Shown piece by piece: positions 37,501-49,883 of a DNA stretch of 64,000 bases. This stretch comes from Phlebiopsis flavidoalba. Taxonomy: Eukaryota; Basidiomycota; Agaricomycetes; Polyporales; Phanerochaetaceae. The notes under the pieces were generated by a model. It was not told the DNA's origin, searched no databases, and was given only the letters and a program-made list of their open reading frames with translations. Within the stretch, counting starts at the first letter, position 1. The number at the start of each line of letters is the position of its first letter. Location of the stretch: positions 868,001 through 932,000 of the forward strand of contig JAOCPU010000004.1 of assembly GCA_035772785.1 (NCBI GenBank), written 5' to 3'. The position numbers and the translations under genes are program-made.

Positions 37501-39386
37501 CTGAACCTAAGCCGCGGTCGTCGATCCTTCGCCGGTAGGTGCGGCTGCGACCCCATCAAAGGCAGGGAAGAAAAAAAAGCGTTCGGCATTAGCAAACGCT
37601 TCAAACCCCCACCACTTACGCAACTACGTCCCCTCGCGCATTCCATACTCTGGACAAATCAATGCAGCCCAAGCGCTCCAGAATGTACAAAGTCTAATTA
37701 GCCCTCTTTCCTGTCCGCTTTCTTTCTGCAAACGTTCCCCTTCCACCCGAAGAAGCCGGACACTCTGTCGGCCCCCTCACTCAGTAATCCAGCGGTTAGC
37801 GACGTTTGGATATCTGTCCTCGTTGTGATATATGCTCTATTCGCTACGAGAGATTTTTAGCGCATACCAACGAGTCATCAAGAATCGCAAGAAGATTTTG
37901 CGTCGGCGACGTCGAGCGCGCGAGCGCGCTGCTGCCGCCGCAGCAGCGGTACGGGCCCTATTGCGGCTAAAAACCTTGCCAGCGTGCTCTCCTTCCACTA
38001 CCGTCCCCACTACATCCATGACAGAGGACGCGCTTTTGGAAGTCGAGTCCCACTAGCTACCCAGCGATACCTGGCTTGTACTCGGCAAATCCCAAGTTTC
38101 TTTACGGCTGCGTCGATTAAAAACGAACAGGACAAGACATACGAGATGTGAGAATGGGTTACAGTAGTTGATGACGACGAGATGACATCTTCGATGAAAA
38201 TCTCCGTATTTTGATGCTCTCTTTTTTATTACTTAATCTTAGATAACGGTTTTATGCACTTATTCCCACAGGATTTATCTACTTTGGACAGTCCGCCTTC
38301 AATGTATTTAGATATTTGTTGCTATAGCACTCAATAGATCCGTGCCTGACTTGTAGTTAGTACACTCTAGAGCTGAGCCCCGCACGCATCGCTATTAATA
38401 ATACTAATTCTATTTGCATGTATTGTCTCTCGTCATTCTGGCTGGATGTATATCAAATCTAAGCTGCGACAGTTAATAAAGCATCCCTCGTCAAAATACT
38501 CAAAGGAATGGGTCCATGACTGTCTTGTTGACGCACCACATATGCTTGCGACGTCCTACTCGTCCCAACGCTCAGCAGCCGTAACCGCGGAAAGATGATT
38601 GGTGCTGTTCCTTGCTATTTTTCGCTTTTGCTCATTAGACACGAACAGTTTGAGAGGCGACCAAATTGCAATAGGTAGGTTCGACTGTGAATTGCCGGGG
38701 CCTAACCATTCTTTGCAGAAATCGGATTACGACGGCCGGCTAGCACGTCCATATATGATTCATATATCATGAACTGTACACTCAGCGTATCGCAAGATCG
38801 GGCCTTGCGCACTGCTTCGACACCGCATTCACCCCACGTCTCGTGATAGACGCATGACCCGCATCTTCTTTGTCTTTTCTTGCTGATGAGGATCTATCTT
38901 ACTCGAGCAGATTATTATTCCATCGTCAACTTCCCCTGCATGAATATGAACAGTTGTTGTTGAACATCTATCTGTCTTGCTTACTTTGCTGGTTTGTGTT
39001 CAGATTCCTTTTCTAGACCATGTGCTGACTGCTGCTTTTATGTAATCCCAAAAGGTCCTATAAGCATCATGCATGAAGAGCTGGCTATCGTCTTGCACAT
39101 CCAAGAAGATGTGAGGCCAACGACCAAATTGTCATCATGCATACCTTCTGAATGTGATATTTGGATACAAAGCGAGGAAGATTTCAACGGTCCTGATATT
39201 CTCACGCAAACCGCACCACACGACTCAACTACTTCGAAATCGATCATTCACATGTTGTTTTGCCTTCTTGCTAGACTAACATCTACGTTGGTCGCGAGAG
39301 ATTATAAGGACAACTTCGCACCAACATTAGATGCTCCCACACCGAACCCGCCCCCCATCACAAAACCTTTTTTTTTTAGCTGCACC
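37501..39386. other. Intergenic, left flank of the membrane-protein array
   Basis: No recognised gene. A small plus-strand frame (37832-38056) encodes a basic R-rich stretch followed by poly-Ala, then stops; no homologue known to me. 38100-38520 is AT-rich. Confidence 0.4.
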
Positions 39387-40956
39387 ATGTCCAAGCCAGC
39401 GACATCTCGAGTTACTACCCTCAGCTATCGACAAGTGGTTTTTGAGAATCGTTCAGCATACGGCGAGTCAGATACTCTTTGTCCCGACGATACCGTGGTA
39501 CTCACATTATTCATAGGGTGTGTTCATTCCCTTCTGCCTCAGTGCTGTTTCCACCCGTAATCCTGTCAGTGTGAGCTGTTTTACCTTTTCCTATCCATGC
39601 TGACGGCTGGTGTACTCCTGACTAGTGTGCTATGCATTGCTTATCAGAGGCGAATGCGAAAGACACGACCATCTCTTTTTCTGCTCTGGGAACGATCTGG
39701 GGACCTATGCTCCTGTGTCTTCTACCCTACACTGGTGCACGAGTCATGGCGCGTATCTCGTATCTCAGCCTCTTGATTCGGACTTTGGCGAGAGTCATGG
39801 CGTACGAGGGACACGTTGTTCATATTGACGCAATAGCTAAAATCAACGTGAGTTCGGTAGGTCTTCAAGTCCATTGGGGATCACTTGAGCTAGAGTCGGT
39901 TCGTTAGCCTTATGAATATCGCCGACGCTGTTCTTGTCTGGCGAGCGTGGGTCATATCCCGCCTGTTAGGGCCAACGATATCGATCGACTCATCGCTCCC
40001 TACCGTTTGTGACCCTCGGGATATCCATAGGTGAGTTTTCCGCAGCAAGTCAGAAGAAATTCTGTCCTCGTAATCTCTATTCAAACGATCATTCTAGGTC
40101 CTTACTATTGTTGCTATTGGTATGAGAGTCGCTGTGATGAATGATAAAAATTGCAGGTTTCGGCTAGCGGCAACTTCGCCCAGCTACTGAAAGACACATG
40201 AACTTTAACTCAAGTTGGGATTCTCATCTTCTCGACAGCAACAAATGTTCTGTCGACAGGTTTAGACGTTGGTTTTTTTTTTAGTTATGCGAATAGGGTA
40301 GAGTAGCCATAGGCCGTATATCGTTATATAACTTATCAAAATGATATATCTCGTCAAGGGAGCACAAAGACCTGCTACGGGCTTCAATGGAGTCTGACAA
40401 ACCATGCCGGGGTCAACAAGGACGTTCCGTGTTCTTTTGCTTCTATTAGAATCACGTGTAGATCTACACTGCATTTGTCGTTTCGTGAGCCATTTTTTTT
40501 GTCTGCGTAAGTACAAGCGGCTGACAGTTGACCATAGTTTATGACAATATTCGCATCGTCCTTTCGAAAATTGTCTCCTTCGGTACTATTGGAGACGTGA
40601 CATCTGATCTTCTTATTCCAGTCTCTGTGAGTTGCCGTGGTTTGCAAGCAAACTTGTACTCATTGATCGTCACAGGGTAAATATATCCTACTCTGATCAT
40701 AACCACCGTAACTATTCAAAAATCCGTGGTTCCATCATTAACCTCCTTTTCTTTGTCTGGATTCCCGGCTAAGGCTTCATTGCCGAGAAGAATAAGTGAG
40801 GTGCACATCAGTGGTCACAGCTCAACTTTTGAAAAGGGCTCCTCGTCACGTCTCCCAACCTTGTGCTCAACAATCCCCGCGATTATCACCTCCCCGAAAA
40901 CGGAACTTGGGGGCTGTGGATTTTGCCAGAGCTCGTCCAGTTCACCTTCGATGTGA
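39387..40956 (+). CDS. Polytopic membrane protein, array copy 1
   Basis: First of four plus-strand paralogues of an Agaricomycete multi-pass membrane family with no assigned function. ATG at 39387 leads a short exon with SAID then a donor after an YG-like end, and GVFIPFCLSAVSTRNP (about 39512-39555) parallels GLFLVIIPIANHSYH of copy 4. A basic MRKTRP leads a hydrophobic stretch with GPMLLCLLPYTG (about 39655-39740). The signature NIADAVLVWRAWVI is at 39912-39960. After introns come FGTIGDVTSDLLIPVSV (about 40590-40630) and IYPTLIIT then TVTIQKSVVPSLTSFSLSG (40685-40770). A hydrophilic Ser-rich C-terminus ends with TGA at 40954-40956. Numerous indels make the topology approximate (about seven hydrophobic segments). 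The start is chosen by alignment to copies 2 and 4. Confidence 0.62.
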
Positions 40957-41749
40957 TTTTGCTTCCGATGTCCCTGGAGCGAATGCAGGACGTGATGAGC
41001 GCGCTCAGACGACCTTGTATAGATTAATATGAGCGATGTTTCTCCAGACTCTGACCTTATAAAAGTATGATTACTACTGGATGTAATCTACGGAGCGAAA
41101 GCTGCGATTACGTCTTCATCCCGACACATCCCGACGCGCATCAGCGCAGACCCGGATCAGCGCGCAGCGGGCCAGAGGAGCTGACGCTAGTCGGGACATC
41201 TTTCGATCTCTACTCCCACCACTTCATGTTCAGAAAGCAACGTCTCCTGAGACAGTCGGCTTAGAGGCGACTCAACTTCCCGAGTGCTACTCATTTAGCG
41301 CAGTGTGAGCGCGTACTTCTGAACGTGTAGATTTCGGAGCAGGAGTGATGGGACGGCTGCCACGGTGTCTCGCAATCGTGTGTGAAAGTACAATAAGAGC
41401 GCACGAGACTGACGGCCGTCCTCAGATTCTATGCCCGCATCGTGATAGATGCCCACGTACTCACGGTCAACCGAAGCCCCATGTTTCATCCAGCGTAGCT
41501 GATGGGGTCGCTGTGTAACTCGACATCATTTGTTTCCTCCCTCCGCCTTCCAAGATGTAGGCCTTTCTCAACGACGCGAGTCGCTGTACGGATATAGCGG
41601 AGCACATCACTCCTGTGAAGACGTTCGATCAAAATGTTTCGTTGCGATCTCACACTCATACTTATATCAGCACGCTGCTGTCACTATCCTTTCTACTGCA
41701 AGAGCTGGTATCTTCCACCTCAGGCGTGAGGATTCCGCAGTCACACGAC
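40957..41749. other. Intergenic between array copies 1 and 2
   Basis: No gene recognised. A TATA-like TTATAAAAG lies at 41052-41060. The sequence differs from the spacer after copy 2, so the paralogues do not share a long common repeat unit. Confidence 0.35.
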
Positions 41750-43270
41750 ATGTCTGTCGAGACAGATCTCCTCGCTTTTTCAGTTGTCGAGGTTATGGCT
41801 CAATCCTTGGGTTATTCGCTGGTAGGTGTTTAACCCCGATATACCGACTCATTGGCTCAACAAATGATGACTTCCACAGGTGTCTTTGTCTTTCTCATGC
41901 CCACATTCTACCGTCATCTTGATGTAAGTCGTGTGACTCGTGATGAAATGCAGCACACGAAATAATGACCACGTGATCACACGCTGTGAAGGGAAACGGG
42001 GATGGAAAACCCGTAACGGGATGTTGTTGTTGAGCATGGTCTGGATCATGTTTGCGCTCTCAATAACCGCTCACTGGGTGGCCAATCGTTGCTTTTTTGG
42101 TGACGAAAGTGAAAACTCTGGCTTTGGTGAATGGCACTACTCGTGCTACTTCTGACCTCATCAATGCAATCGTCACAATCAATGTGGGAAATAACTTTTT
42201 CACTGTCTTCTAATGCGATGGACATACGACTAAAAACCACGTAGCTCGGAATAGCGGACGCAGTGGTGCTCTGGAGAGCGTGGGTGTTGTGCCGAGACAC
42301 GTTCCGCAAATTGCTCCTGGTCGCCTGCGTGTTTTTAGGATTGACTACAGGTACGCCTTGTGTTTACCTGATCAAGTATATGTGCTCAATCACAATAGTC
42401 GGGATCATGGCGACGATCGCGCTGAGGATCTTTGTCAACGCGCAAGTAGACGGAAAAGGTAGAGACAATGGAAGTAGTCCCCTGGTGCGAGCTCTCGATG
42501 TAGTGCAAGTGGCCAGCATTGGATTGTCTGCGCTCACAAAAATTTGGCGTCGACGAGCATTGTCGCCGTACACGTCTGATACGTTCAATTTTGAATCCAC
42601 CGCCTCAATGAGGCAACTGAGTCCGGCTGGGAATAGGCATCATCGGCGACTCTTGCGCGAGAACCTCGAGAAAAGCGCAGTCTACTCGAATTGAGCGAGT
42701 CCTTGTACTGTTGGTGGAATCTGGAATATTTTATAGCATCTATGCAGTAAGTTCAATGAACTTGGTGAGTATAAACCCCTGACCCCGTTCGTCTAAACGT
42801 TTTCATTTAGATCATTCCATAATTTGCCCGTTTTCCGTATATCCATTGGAACGGTTGGAGATGTTACTAATACCGTGCTGGTACACATATCTGTGAGCGA
42901 CGTTCCTACCACACACAAATGCTTGCGTTCACATTTCCCCAGGGGGTTTATCCAACTTTCATCATTACCCTCGTAATGTGTGCAGGGGACCATCACATCA
43001 ACTACGCTGTCGCCACCCTTTACCAACGGTGGGTTGGAGGGTGCGCGGCACAACACTACCGTGATGGATCTTCGCACATCCATCATCTGTGACGTCGGCC
43101 AGACTCGAGCTGGGTCACGATTCCAAGACCGGCTCTTTTTCGCCAAGGATGTCAATAATGTGGACTCCGACCGCCGGGCGGTCAATTCTTCTTGCATGAA
43201 AACCCCCACTACAAAGGAGATTCTATGGAGATCTCCAGACTGTCGCATCGACGCCAGGCAGACGGTTTAA
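41750..43270 (+). CDS. Polytopic membrane protein, array copy 2
   Basis: Best preserved copy. ATG at 41750 gives MSVETDLLAFSVVEVMAQSL GYSL, then an intron (41822-41878), GVFVFLMPTFYRHLD with a GTAAGT intron (41923-41990), GKRGWKTRNGMLLLSMVWIM FALSITAHWVANRCFFGDES (41991-42115), then ADAVVLWRAWVLC, RDTFRKLLLVACVFLGLTTG with a donor at about 42351, VGIMATIALRIFVNAQ, ALDVVQVASIGLSALTKIWR RR (42492-42560), RLLRENLEKSAVYS and, in a shifted frame, ERVLVLLVESGIFYSIYAV (about 42690-42745), RISIGTVGDVTNTVLVHIS (42837-42893) and GVYPTFIITLVM-QGTIT (42945-43000), with a hydrophilic tail ending at TAA 43268-43270. Roughly seven membrane segments are separated by short loops. No catalytic motif. Function unknown; receptor-like topology is only an inference. 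Confidence 0.72.
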
Positions 43271-43822
43271 GACATGATCAATTGTTGAACCATTTGTATT
43301 TGTACGTTCCATGAGCATTCTCCAGTATATTAATTAGGTTATTCTCATTAATCCAGAGCGCATCGTACCCGATCTCGTGTCACGTCGAAAACGCATCAGT
43401 TTTTAGAATCGAGAACTTCAAACTACTCCAACGCTACCACCTCCATCGACCGACCGTCATTTGGCTGGCCTGCTCTTGGAAGCTGCTGACTTGCTCTGCG
43501 CGAGATTCAACTTTTCATATTCATTCCTACGTTGCACGTTGGACCCTTCGACCATTCAAGTCTATGACATGCCACCTGGAGGAGGTACAGAGTCAACTGC
43601 ATGATCCAGCGAGTCGAAGTTGCAGACTGGCTCGATCATGTCCCGGGGATGCGGTTGACAGTCTCCTAGACAATGTCCATGGCGTTCCATTAGATCTTTC
43701 GTTTTCCGCACAGGATGATGAAACACACCATCTGATCATCAAGTCCCCAACTCTCTCAAAGTACCGCGGACAGCATCGATGCGGTGACAAGGACGTGCTG
43801 GTTCACTGTTTCCCTCATCACT
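43271..43822. other. Intergenic between array copies 2 and 3
   Basis: No gene assigned. A plus-strand open frame from 43564 runs into copy 3 but lacks family similarity and may be a 5' extension or chance. Confidence 0.35.
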
Positions 43823-45345
43823 ATGCTATCTCTCCCCACTCAGTCGGCTGGCCACCGCCATCACAGTGGTTTGTCAATCCTTGATATACGGTCAGGTTTC
43901 ATACTTCGTATATGTACTCTCATACCAACGCATATACACAGGTCTTTTTATTGCTTTGATTCCGGTTTCGACTACTCTGGTAGTGTGAGCTCACCTCCGT
44001 CCGTAATCGCTTACAGTCAAAACTCACCTCAGCCCCAGAAAACAATCTCGAACCCAGACAAATGGAGATTTAGCACATATATCGCAATGCTAGGCATAAT
44101 ATGGACGATCTGTTCGCTCTGTCTACAGTCTCAGTGGGTTGCAGTAGTTCGCACTCCTGATCTCCTTAGTGCGCTCGTCCAGACCCAGGGCTGGAGATTT
44201 TTTTGTGGCACAAAACGTGGTAAATGCGGTAGCCAGGATAAATGTACGTGACACAGGAATCGCTTTCTCTTATCTCTCATCTCAAAAGCATAGTTTGTTC
44301 TGGCGGATGCAGTTCTCCTCTGGCGGGTATGGATCATGTGTAAAGGGAAGCAAGCGAGGTTGCTCGCAGCTGCTGCAACTTCTCTCTGGGATTGAGTATA
44401 GGTTCGTATAGTTCTTTCCGGTACAGAGTCGACCAACTTTTCAAAATCCACTGTAGCCTTTGTATTCGCCACGATCACGGAATTATACGAATAGCAATCA
44501 CCATCATAACGCCGAACCCTTCAAGCCCAGTAAGTGGACGACGTGAACTTCAGTATTGACTTCTTTCAAGTCGTCGACACTCGTTGTATCTTTTGCGACC
44601 AATCTGATGTCTGCCGGTACCGTGGCATACCACGTGTGGTGAGCACCGTCCTTAATGCATAGACATGTTGATCGTGAAGAGATGCGTGGGCTACGCAGGA
44701 AGAACTGGGAAGCTATCTTCAGAAGAAATCTTTGAAGACAAAAATCAAACAACTGGGTCGCAACGCTCTGTTGTGTTACTTTTGGAGTCCGGCGGCTTCT
44801 ACACTATTCTATGTCCTGGTACGTCTGGTCAAGCATGCGAGGCAATAACAACCTTGTCTCACACTTCCGCAGGTCTTTTCCCTCGTATGCACGTTTATTC
44901 ACTCCCCCATAGGTCCTTTGGGAGATGTCACGAATAAAGTCCTAGGTCCACGTCGCTGTATGGAGCTCGTAAATACACCTGAGAGAGAGACACTGACTAG
45001 CAAAACAGGGGTATGTAACGTACTCTGCGTTTATTCTCACCATGGCCAGTGTTCAGGGGACAGTCAACATATCAACACTGTTCCAATCCTCAGCTACACA
45101 CCGTCGAATGCGGGTTCACATCCCACGGGTACGCCTGGTATTTGCGTATCAATCTACCCTGGAGCAGACAGCCTCCGGTCCGACTGCACCGAATGAGTAT
45201 CCCCGCCACGCCAGAACCAGACAATGCGACCACTGACTCGCGGGACAGTCGGTCAAGTCGATTATCCTGGAAGGTCATCACGACACTCATGGATTCTGAG
45301 CTGAGAATCGCAACACTAGACAATTACAGACAGATTTGCTTCTGA
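43823..45345 (+). CDS. Polytopic membrane protein, array copy 3
   Basis: Third tandem paralogue. ATG at 43823 with LSRLATAITVVCQSLIYG in a shifted frame, then an intron, GLFIALIPVSTTLV (about 43942-43983) and an intron. Then NPDKWRFSTYIAMLGIIWTI CSLCLQSQWVAVVRTPDLLS (44055-44180), VVNAVARIN, ADAVLLWRVWIMCKGKQARLL (44304-44365), FSIDFFQVVDT then VVSFATNLMSAGTVAYHVW (44550-44640, one indel) with a GTGAGC donor. Next GYAGRTGKLSSEEIFED, RSVVLLLESGGFYTILC (44763-44815), an intron, VFSLVCTFIHSPIGPLGDVT NKVL (44876-44945), an intron and ILTMASVQGTVNISTLFQSS (45032-45092). The tail reaches TGA at 45343-45345 in one frame or 45234-45236 in another. Element order is the same as in copies 2 and 4, so assignment is secure; the exact protein is not. 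Confidence 0.7.
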
Positions 45346-45628
45346 AATTACCCTTGACTCCCATATATTACATACTTTCGGTGCCCCATAATTCAGCATC
45401 ACTGGGACCAACCGGCAATGGCTCGGACATCCTATACGCACGCCGCTCACTTGCAACGTACACACACTGTAGCATAATTTTTTCTATTCATTCTGCAAAT
45501 ACTGTACTATTATCTTCGTGATTGCATTATCCACATCAATTGCTGACAGATTGATATCCTACAACCGCGAGAGAGAATCGAGGTTTTCGTCCCACAACGC
45601 CAATTCGACGGGTCTCGCGAAAACGCGA

Positions 45629-46249
45629 CCTGCCAGGCCCAGAATATCGAATCGACTGCCCACTAGCGGCACCTGGCACGGCACCTGGCACCCGGCACCT
45701 GTGGTAGCCGCCCGTTTGACTTTTGTGGCCCAGGTGCCAGAGTGGTTTTGGGGTGGGCCCAGTTGGCACCTCGCATTGTAGTACGTATCTTGCACTGTTG
45801 CTGGACATCTTCCCTCATCTCTGCTTTCTCAAAAATGTTTATGGTGGCCTGATAATAACAGACGTGAGGGAGAGTCCTTCGGGTGCACAACAGATCAATT
45901 TAATGGATTTCACGAGGAGTGTCGAGCAATGGGATGCGAATCCACTGCGTGCTTCTGAGACCAAATGAGAGCTTCAAGCCTCGGGGTGCAGAGTACGCGT
46001 AGCAAGATGAGAAGAAGAACCAGGTTGTCTGACAACAAGCGCTTGGTTACAGCTATCAAAACCAACTCAGGCTCTAAGTCATCAGTGGTGCCGACGACAC
46101 ACGCTTTGACAACACGCAAACCACGGTCCTATGGCACCAGGTGCCGTTGGAGCCAACACGATGAGGGCTTAGAGGGTGCCGGTGCCAGGTGCCAGTGCCA
46201 GGGTGACCACGGCACTTCTTGGGCAGTCGATTCAGACGTCCTCGCCAGG
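45629..46249. mobile_element. Inverted-repeat element with GGCACCTGGCAC termini (MITE-like)
   Basis: Left end 45629 reads CCTGCCAGG...GAATCGACTGCCCA followed by clustered GGCACCTGGCAC units (45668-45702). The right end, read in reverse from 46249, gives CCTGGCGAGG...GAATCGACTGCCCA, then CTGGCACTGGCACC units (46130-46203). The arms face each other around about 430 bases without a recognised gene. Arrangement and size fit a non-autonomous foldback or MITE-type transposon. No target-site duplication identified, so boundaries are approximate. Confidence 0.6.
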
Positions 46250-46477
46250 CCAAGTTGTTCATCGGGATTAGATGTGCGATTACAATCGGGACGAAACAGT
46301 GACATCACGGTATACAGACATAACACCCCACCGCTCCCGACACCCCCCGACTCCAGTCGTCTCTTCCTCCTTGTCTGGCTTGGAGTACATGATTCTTTTC
46401 CTTCTCGTATGCACTGGGAGCGAGAAGCTGTAATTGGCGACCCCCACAAAACGGAACACGCGAGGACTCGCTGGGCG

Positions 46478-47026
46478 CTAACGGGACGCGACGCGTTTGT
46501 GTTGTGTGCGCGACGCGACGCGCCTTGTTGATCGGAATAAACATACGTTCCAACCCGCAAACAAACAACGACACACACACCGAACGCATATAGGCCCCGC
46601 CTCGCTCTCCCACATCGTTTCCCCACTTGCGCTTCTCACCTCCACTGGCCTCCCCTCCTCGCTGGTCTCTTGCGGCTGTGTCTTCAGTAGCCTAGCACAT
46701 AGTCTACCGAGCTGCGTGCTCCCCATTGACTTGACAGCCGCATGTCTCGTTCCTCCCATGGAGCCTTTTGGCTCCAGTCGACGTGCCGGGTCTCGGGGTT
46801 TTCCTGAGGCCTCGCGTGGACTGTGAGTCGCACCTGGCATGCTGGAGTTGTTGCTCGCGTACTCTTGTATCCGACGTGTCCATGGCTGGTTTTCACTTTC
46901 ATGGGGGATAGCTTCCTCGTGGGCTTCCCCCAACACCTCGGCTTGAGCTCGCTCGCTGCGTGTTTTAGTGTAGTCTTTTGTGCCCGATGATGTGAGGACA
47001 CCGGGGACTAACCCGAATGCCCACAA
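46478..47026 (-). CDS. Open frame of 182 codons, unrecognised
   Basis: Unbroken for 549 bases, unusual in this indel-rich window. Translation is hydrophilic, with EVLGEAHEEAIPHESENQPW and MPGATHSPREASGKPRDP, and ends in a Cys-rich stretch (CVRCVCRC). An overlapping minus frame is also open over 46684-47001. No family recognised. It could be an exon of a larger gene upstream near 47100-47290, or chance. Confidence 0.25.
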   Translation of the reverse strand: MWAFGLVPGVLTSSGTKDYTKTRSERAQAEVLGEAHEEAIPHESENQPWTRRIQEYASNNSSMPGATHSPREASGKPRDPARRLEPKGSMGGTRHAAVKSMGSTQLGRLCARLLKTQPQETSEEGRPVEVRSASGETMWESEAGPICVRCVCRCLFAGWNVCLFRSTRRVASRTQHKRVASR

Positions 47027-47707
47027 ATCATGGCGCGAAACCAGCGCAAGGTCATGTCGGTGCGTGGCAAATTCTTCTCCATTAGAACCTCCTCCTCCAA
47101 GGGGACAGTCACCGTTGCGTGCAGCTGATGACTATCCTTGCGCACACCTCTGAGTTCGTGGTTTGGGGGACAAGTAACTCCCGAGTTTTAGGGCTCGGTG
47201 AGGAAACCAAGATGCGCTTCTCAAACATCCGATTCCCGAGCCTTTGGTATCCAGGCCTTTTGCGGTATACTAATAGTGGTCAGTAGAGGCGATCCAGTTG
47301 GTATGTTCCTCGAGTCTACTGTGTAATGGTCTAGCCTTCGAAACAAAAAGGTTTTTTTTGCAACCCACTGAGCGGCCATGACCTACCGTGTCACGCGATT
47401 GAAAAAAGTGCGCCTGCGTATGATAAACATCTAAACTCAGGCGTGTGTGAGTCTGAATAATCAATTCCTAACTTGTAATGACCGAAGTGAGATCTGATCG
47501 CGAAAAGCATCAAACACACCAAAGAACCGCCCAGTGATACTAATATACGACCCAGAATGATTCCAAAACCGCAGCGATGCGTTGACGCTGTGCATACTTA
47601 GCTCATTGGGCAGATGTTGGTTACAAAGACAGTCGGTATCGATTGTGATATCATCTCTGGCACACAAATGCATAAAATGTAATCACAAGCCGTCTAGATT
47701 CAGATAT

Positions 47708-49883
47708 TTAGAAAAGGGTTGGGGGGAAAGGGGTGCAGAGGAGACGCATGGAGAATAACATGTAGAGGCCCCGCCCACTTAAGCAGTGTATCACGCCCGA
47801 TCGCCTTCTGTGTGCTGAACGCGCTCGCAGAGCTCTGGTTGAAACTTCCACTAACTTCCACCCAGCTTGCCTCATCAGTCTCACAAACTTCCACCACAGT
47901 CCGCTCCTTGCTGTTCATCATCCCATCATCTAGAACGTCACGAATCAGTCAGTGCGCTCAGATTCTAAGCTCGTTGTCCAAGCGCAAAAAGTTGGGCGTA
48001 CCTGAATGTCCATGTGTAATATGCGATGGCGTTCGAATGACCGCCGTTAGGTAAGAGCGGCGAAGGCGCAGATTCTGGCTGAGCTCCGGGGATGTCGTAA
48101 GCTCCTCATTCACACACGCAATACGACATCAGGTTGTCGACTATCATGAGGCCGGGTGTCCGGCGCGGGCTGCCTCGTGTAATTGACGCAGAATTTGCAC
48201 ACAGTACCTGTCAGACCAGTCTTAGGAGGATATTGCGCAGCAGGAAGACCGATGCGTTCTTTACGGCTGAGCCGTGAAGAAGTCATGTGCTGCAAGTCAT
48301 CCACGTTAGTCGGGGCAGGGACAGTTGACGATTAATTACTAATACACCCCGTACCTTGAAAAGGGTCACCCGGTCCAGGCCTTGCGAGCTCCTGAAGGTT
48401 ATCATTCCAAAACCTATTGAATGCATTGCAATCAGTCGCGAACATATGCGAGTCGATGAATCAGCGGACAAAACCGTGACAGCATCCTTGAGCACACGGC
48501 TCGCGATCTTGAACAATAAACCGCAGATGTCGTCGAATGTTGGGCAAGGGTCATGGGATTCTGACTGCCTATCCCACCACCGACATCCACAACGACCGAA
48601 TTGGCCTTCAAAGCCGTTTCCAATCAAAGCCTGATGGAAAGTCTTAGCCAAATTGCCTCAGCTCGTATAGTAGGTAAACTGAGACTTGCCATCATACAAT
48701 CGAGCTCTGAGGAGCCGCATGCTTCACACCCTCCATAGCAAATCCGAATCGGAACCCACGGTGCTCATATTCCCCCTTCCTCTTCAAACCATTCCCACAC
48801 CGGCTTCTTTGTATTGAAACGCGAGATTCATGGGAGTCTCAGTTGGTTCGTCCGAGGCGGCAATCTTCGGGTCCAGTAGGGCATCCTGAAGGTAGGCCGC
48901 AGATTTGATTGCCTCGTCCGTGCTTGAGAAGGAAGTTCAGTATCAGACGAGAATGCCGAATACCGGATAATTGATGCAGAAATTACCAGTGGCCAATGGC
49001 AGCGCATATACCCAAGGTACCAACATGTTTTGCGTCAGGACTAGTAGGGTGATGGCGCACGTCAGTAATACTGGACAGTGCGAGGAGAGTCTTGTCCTAC
49101 TTTTCGACCAACTCTTTCACGGACTTGCCTGTGTCGAGGGCAGATGACGCACGATTGTTGGCAAAGACATTGGGGGCAACTTCAACGAAAAATGTGGTTG
49201 GTCGCGAGGACACGCAAGACCCGTGCTACAGTCGTTAAGGTCAGTATTACGGATATACAACCTACACCTCGCAGGTGACGAGAACGTACAGAGTTTAGAC
49301 GCGTCAATGTTGCTTGCACGTGCTAGGTCTCTGACATGTGCACCCTGTGAGCTGCAGTCAGCATTGGTTCGTACATATGATTGTGAATATTGCTTACCTG
49401 TGAGCCTGCCTCTCTACACGCTTTCCGCGATGTTGGCTGCAGTAGCGACTCCAAGGCATGCCCGAGACCTGGTGCTGAAGGCGCAGGTGGCATTAAGTCA
49501 TGAGCATAGTATTTCTAACGCCGCACCGCTGCAAAGGGAACAACATACCTGCATTGCAACACCAAGGACGGACTGATATGGAGGAACCGTACAGCAAAAA
49601 TGAGCTGATTTGCTGCAGAGATGATGTGCGAGCAAGCCTGTTCAACGTCAGGCAGCACACGAGCGGCCTCCGATGCCGAGTGACGGGAGTATAGGCTTGA
49701 AGGGAATTCTAGAGCCTTGGAGGTAACTCCAGCCTTCAGCGAGGACAAATGCGTCTTGAATGATATTGACAAGAGCCTGGGCAGCTCGGTGAGAGCGTCA
49801 GTGTCAGAGTACCTGAAAGATGCGCACGTGTGGAATGGTGAGCCGTTTGCGATAGAGGGCCTCGAAGCGTACCTTGAAGACAT
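47708..49883 (-). CDS. O-methyltransferase, SAM-dependent, plant/fungal class
   Basis: Small-molecule O-methyltransferase with a dimerisation domain and a Rossmann SAM domain. ATG at 49881-49883 opens MSSRYASRPSIANGSPF. Then SDTDALTEL, EAARVLPDVEQACSHIISAA NQLIFAVR (49660-49580), helices near 49510-49230 with RDLARASNIDASKL (about 49335-49290), DEAIKSAAYLQDALLDPKIA ASDEPTETPMNLAFQYK (about 48925-48810, one near-continuous frame), VVVDVGGGIGSQ (about 48600-48560, the SAM-binding glycine loop), TLAQ, CSRSRAV, SGRVTLFK (about 48380), HDFFTAQP and FLLRNILLxW-type text (about 48290-48200), QILRQLHEAA, SNAIAYYTDIQ with a GTACGC intron (about 48010), MMGMMNSKERTVVE and RLMRQAGWKLVEV (about 47930-47840). 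The stop is uncertain (47708 if the last frame holds). Substrate unknown; a secondary-metabolite role is typical of the class. Confidence 0.83.

Larger units (their letters stand above)
45346..47707. other. Intergenic between array copy 3 and the O-methyltransferase
   Basis: Apart from the inverted-repeat element at 45629-46249, I recognise no gene. The minus strand is open for 182 codons at 46478-47026, with no known domain. A short GACGCGACGCG-type repeat sits at 46486-46522. The last 400 bases are AT-rich. Confidence 0.4.

Noticed and set aside
46600..47300. Possible FunK1-type protein kinase fragment (HRHDL...W text on the minus strand)
   Set aside because: Only a five-residue match and none of the catalytic motifs found upstream or downstream.
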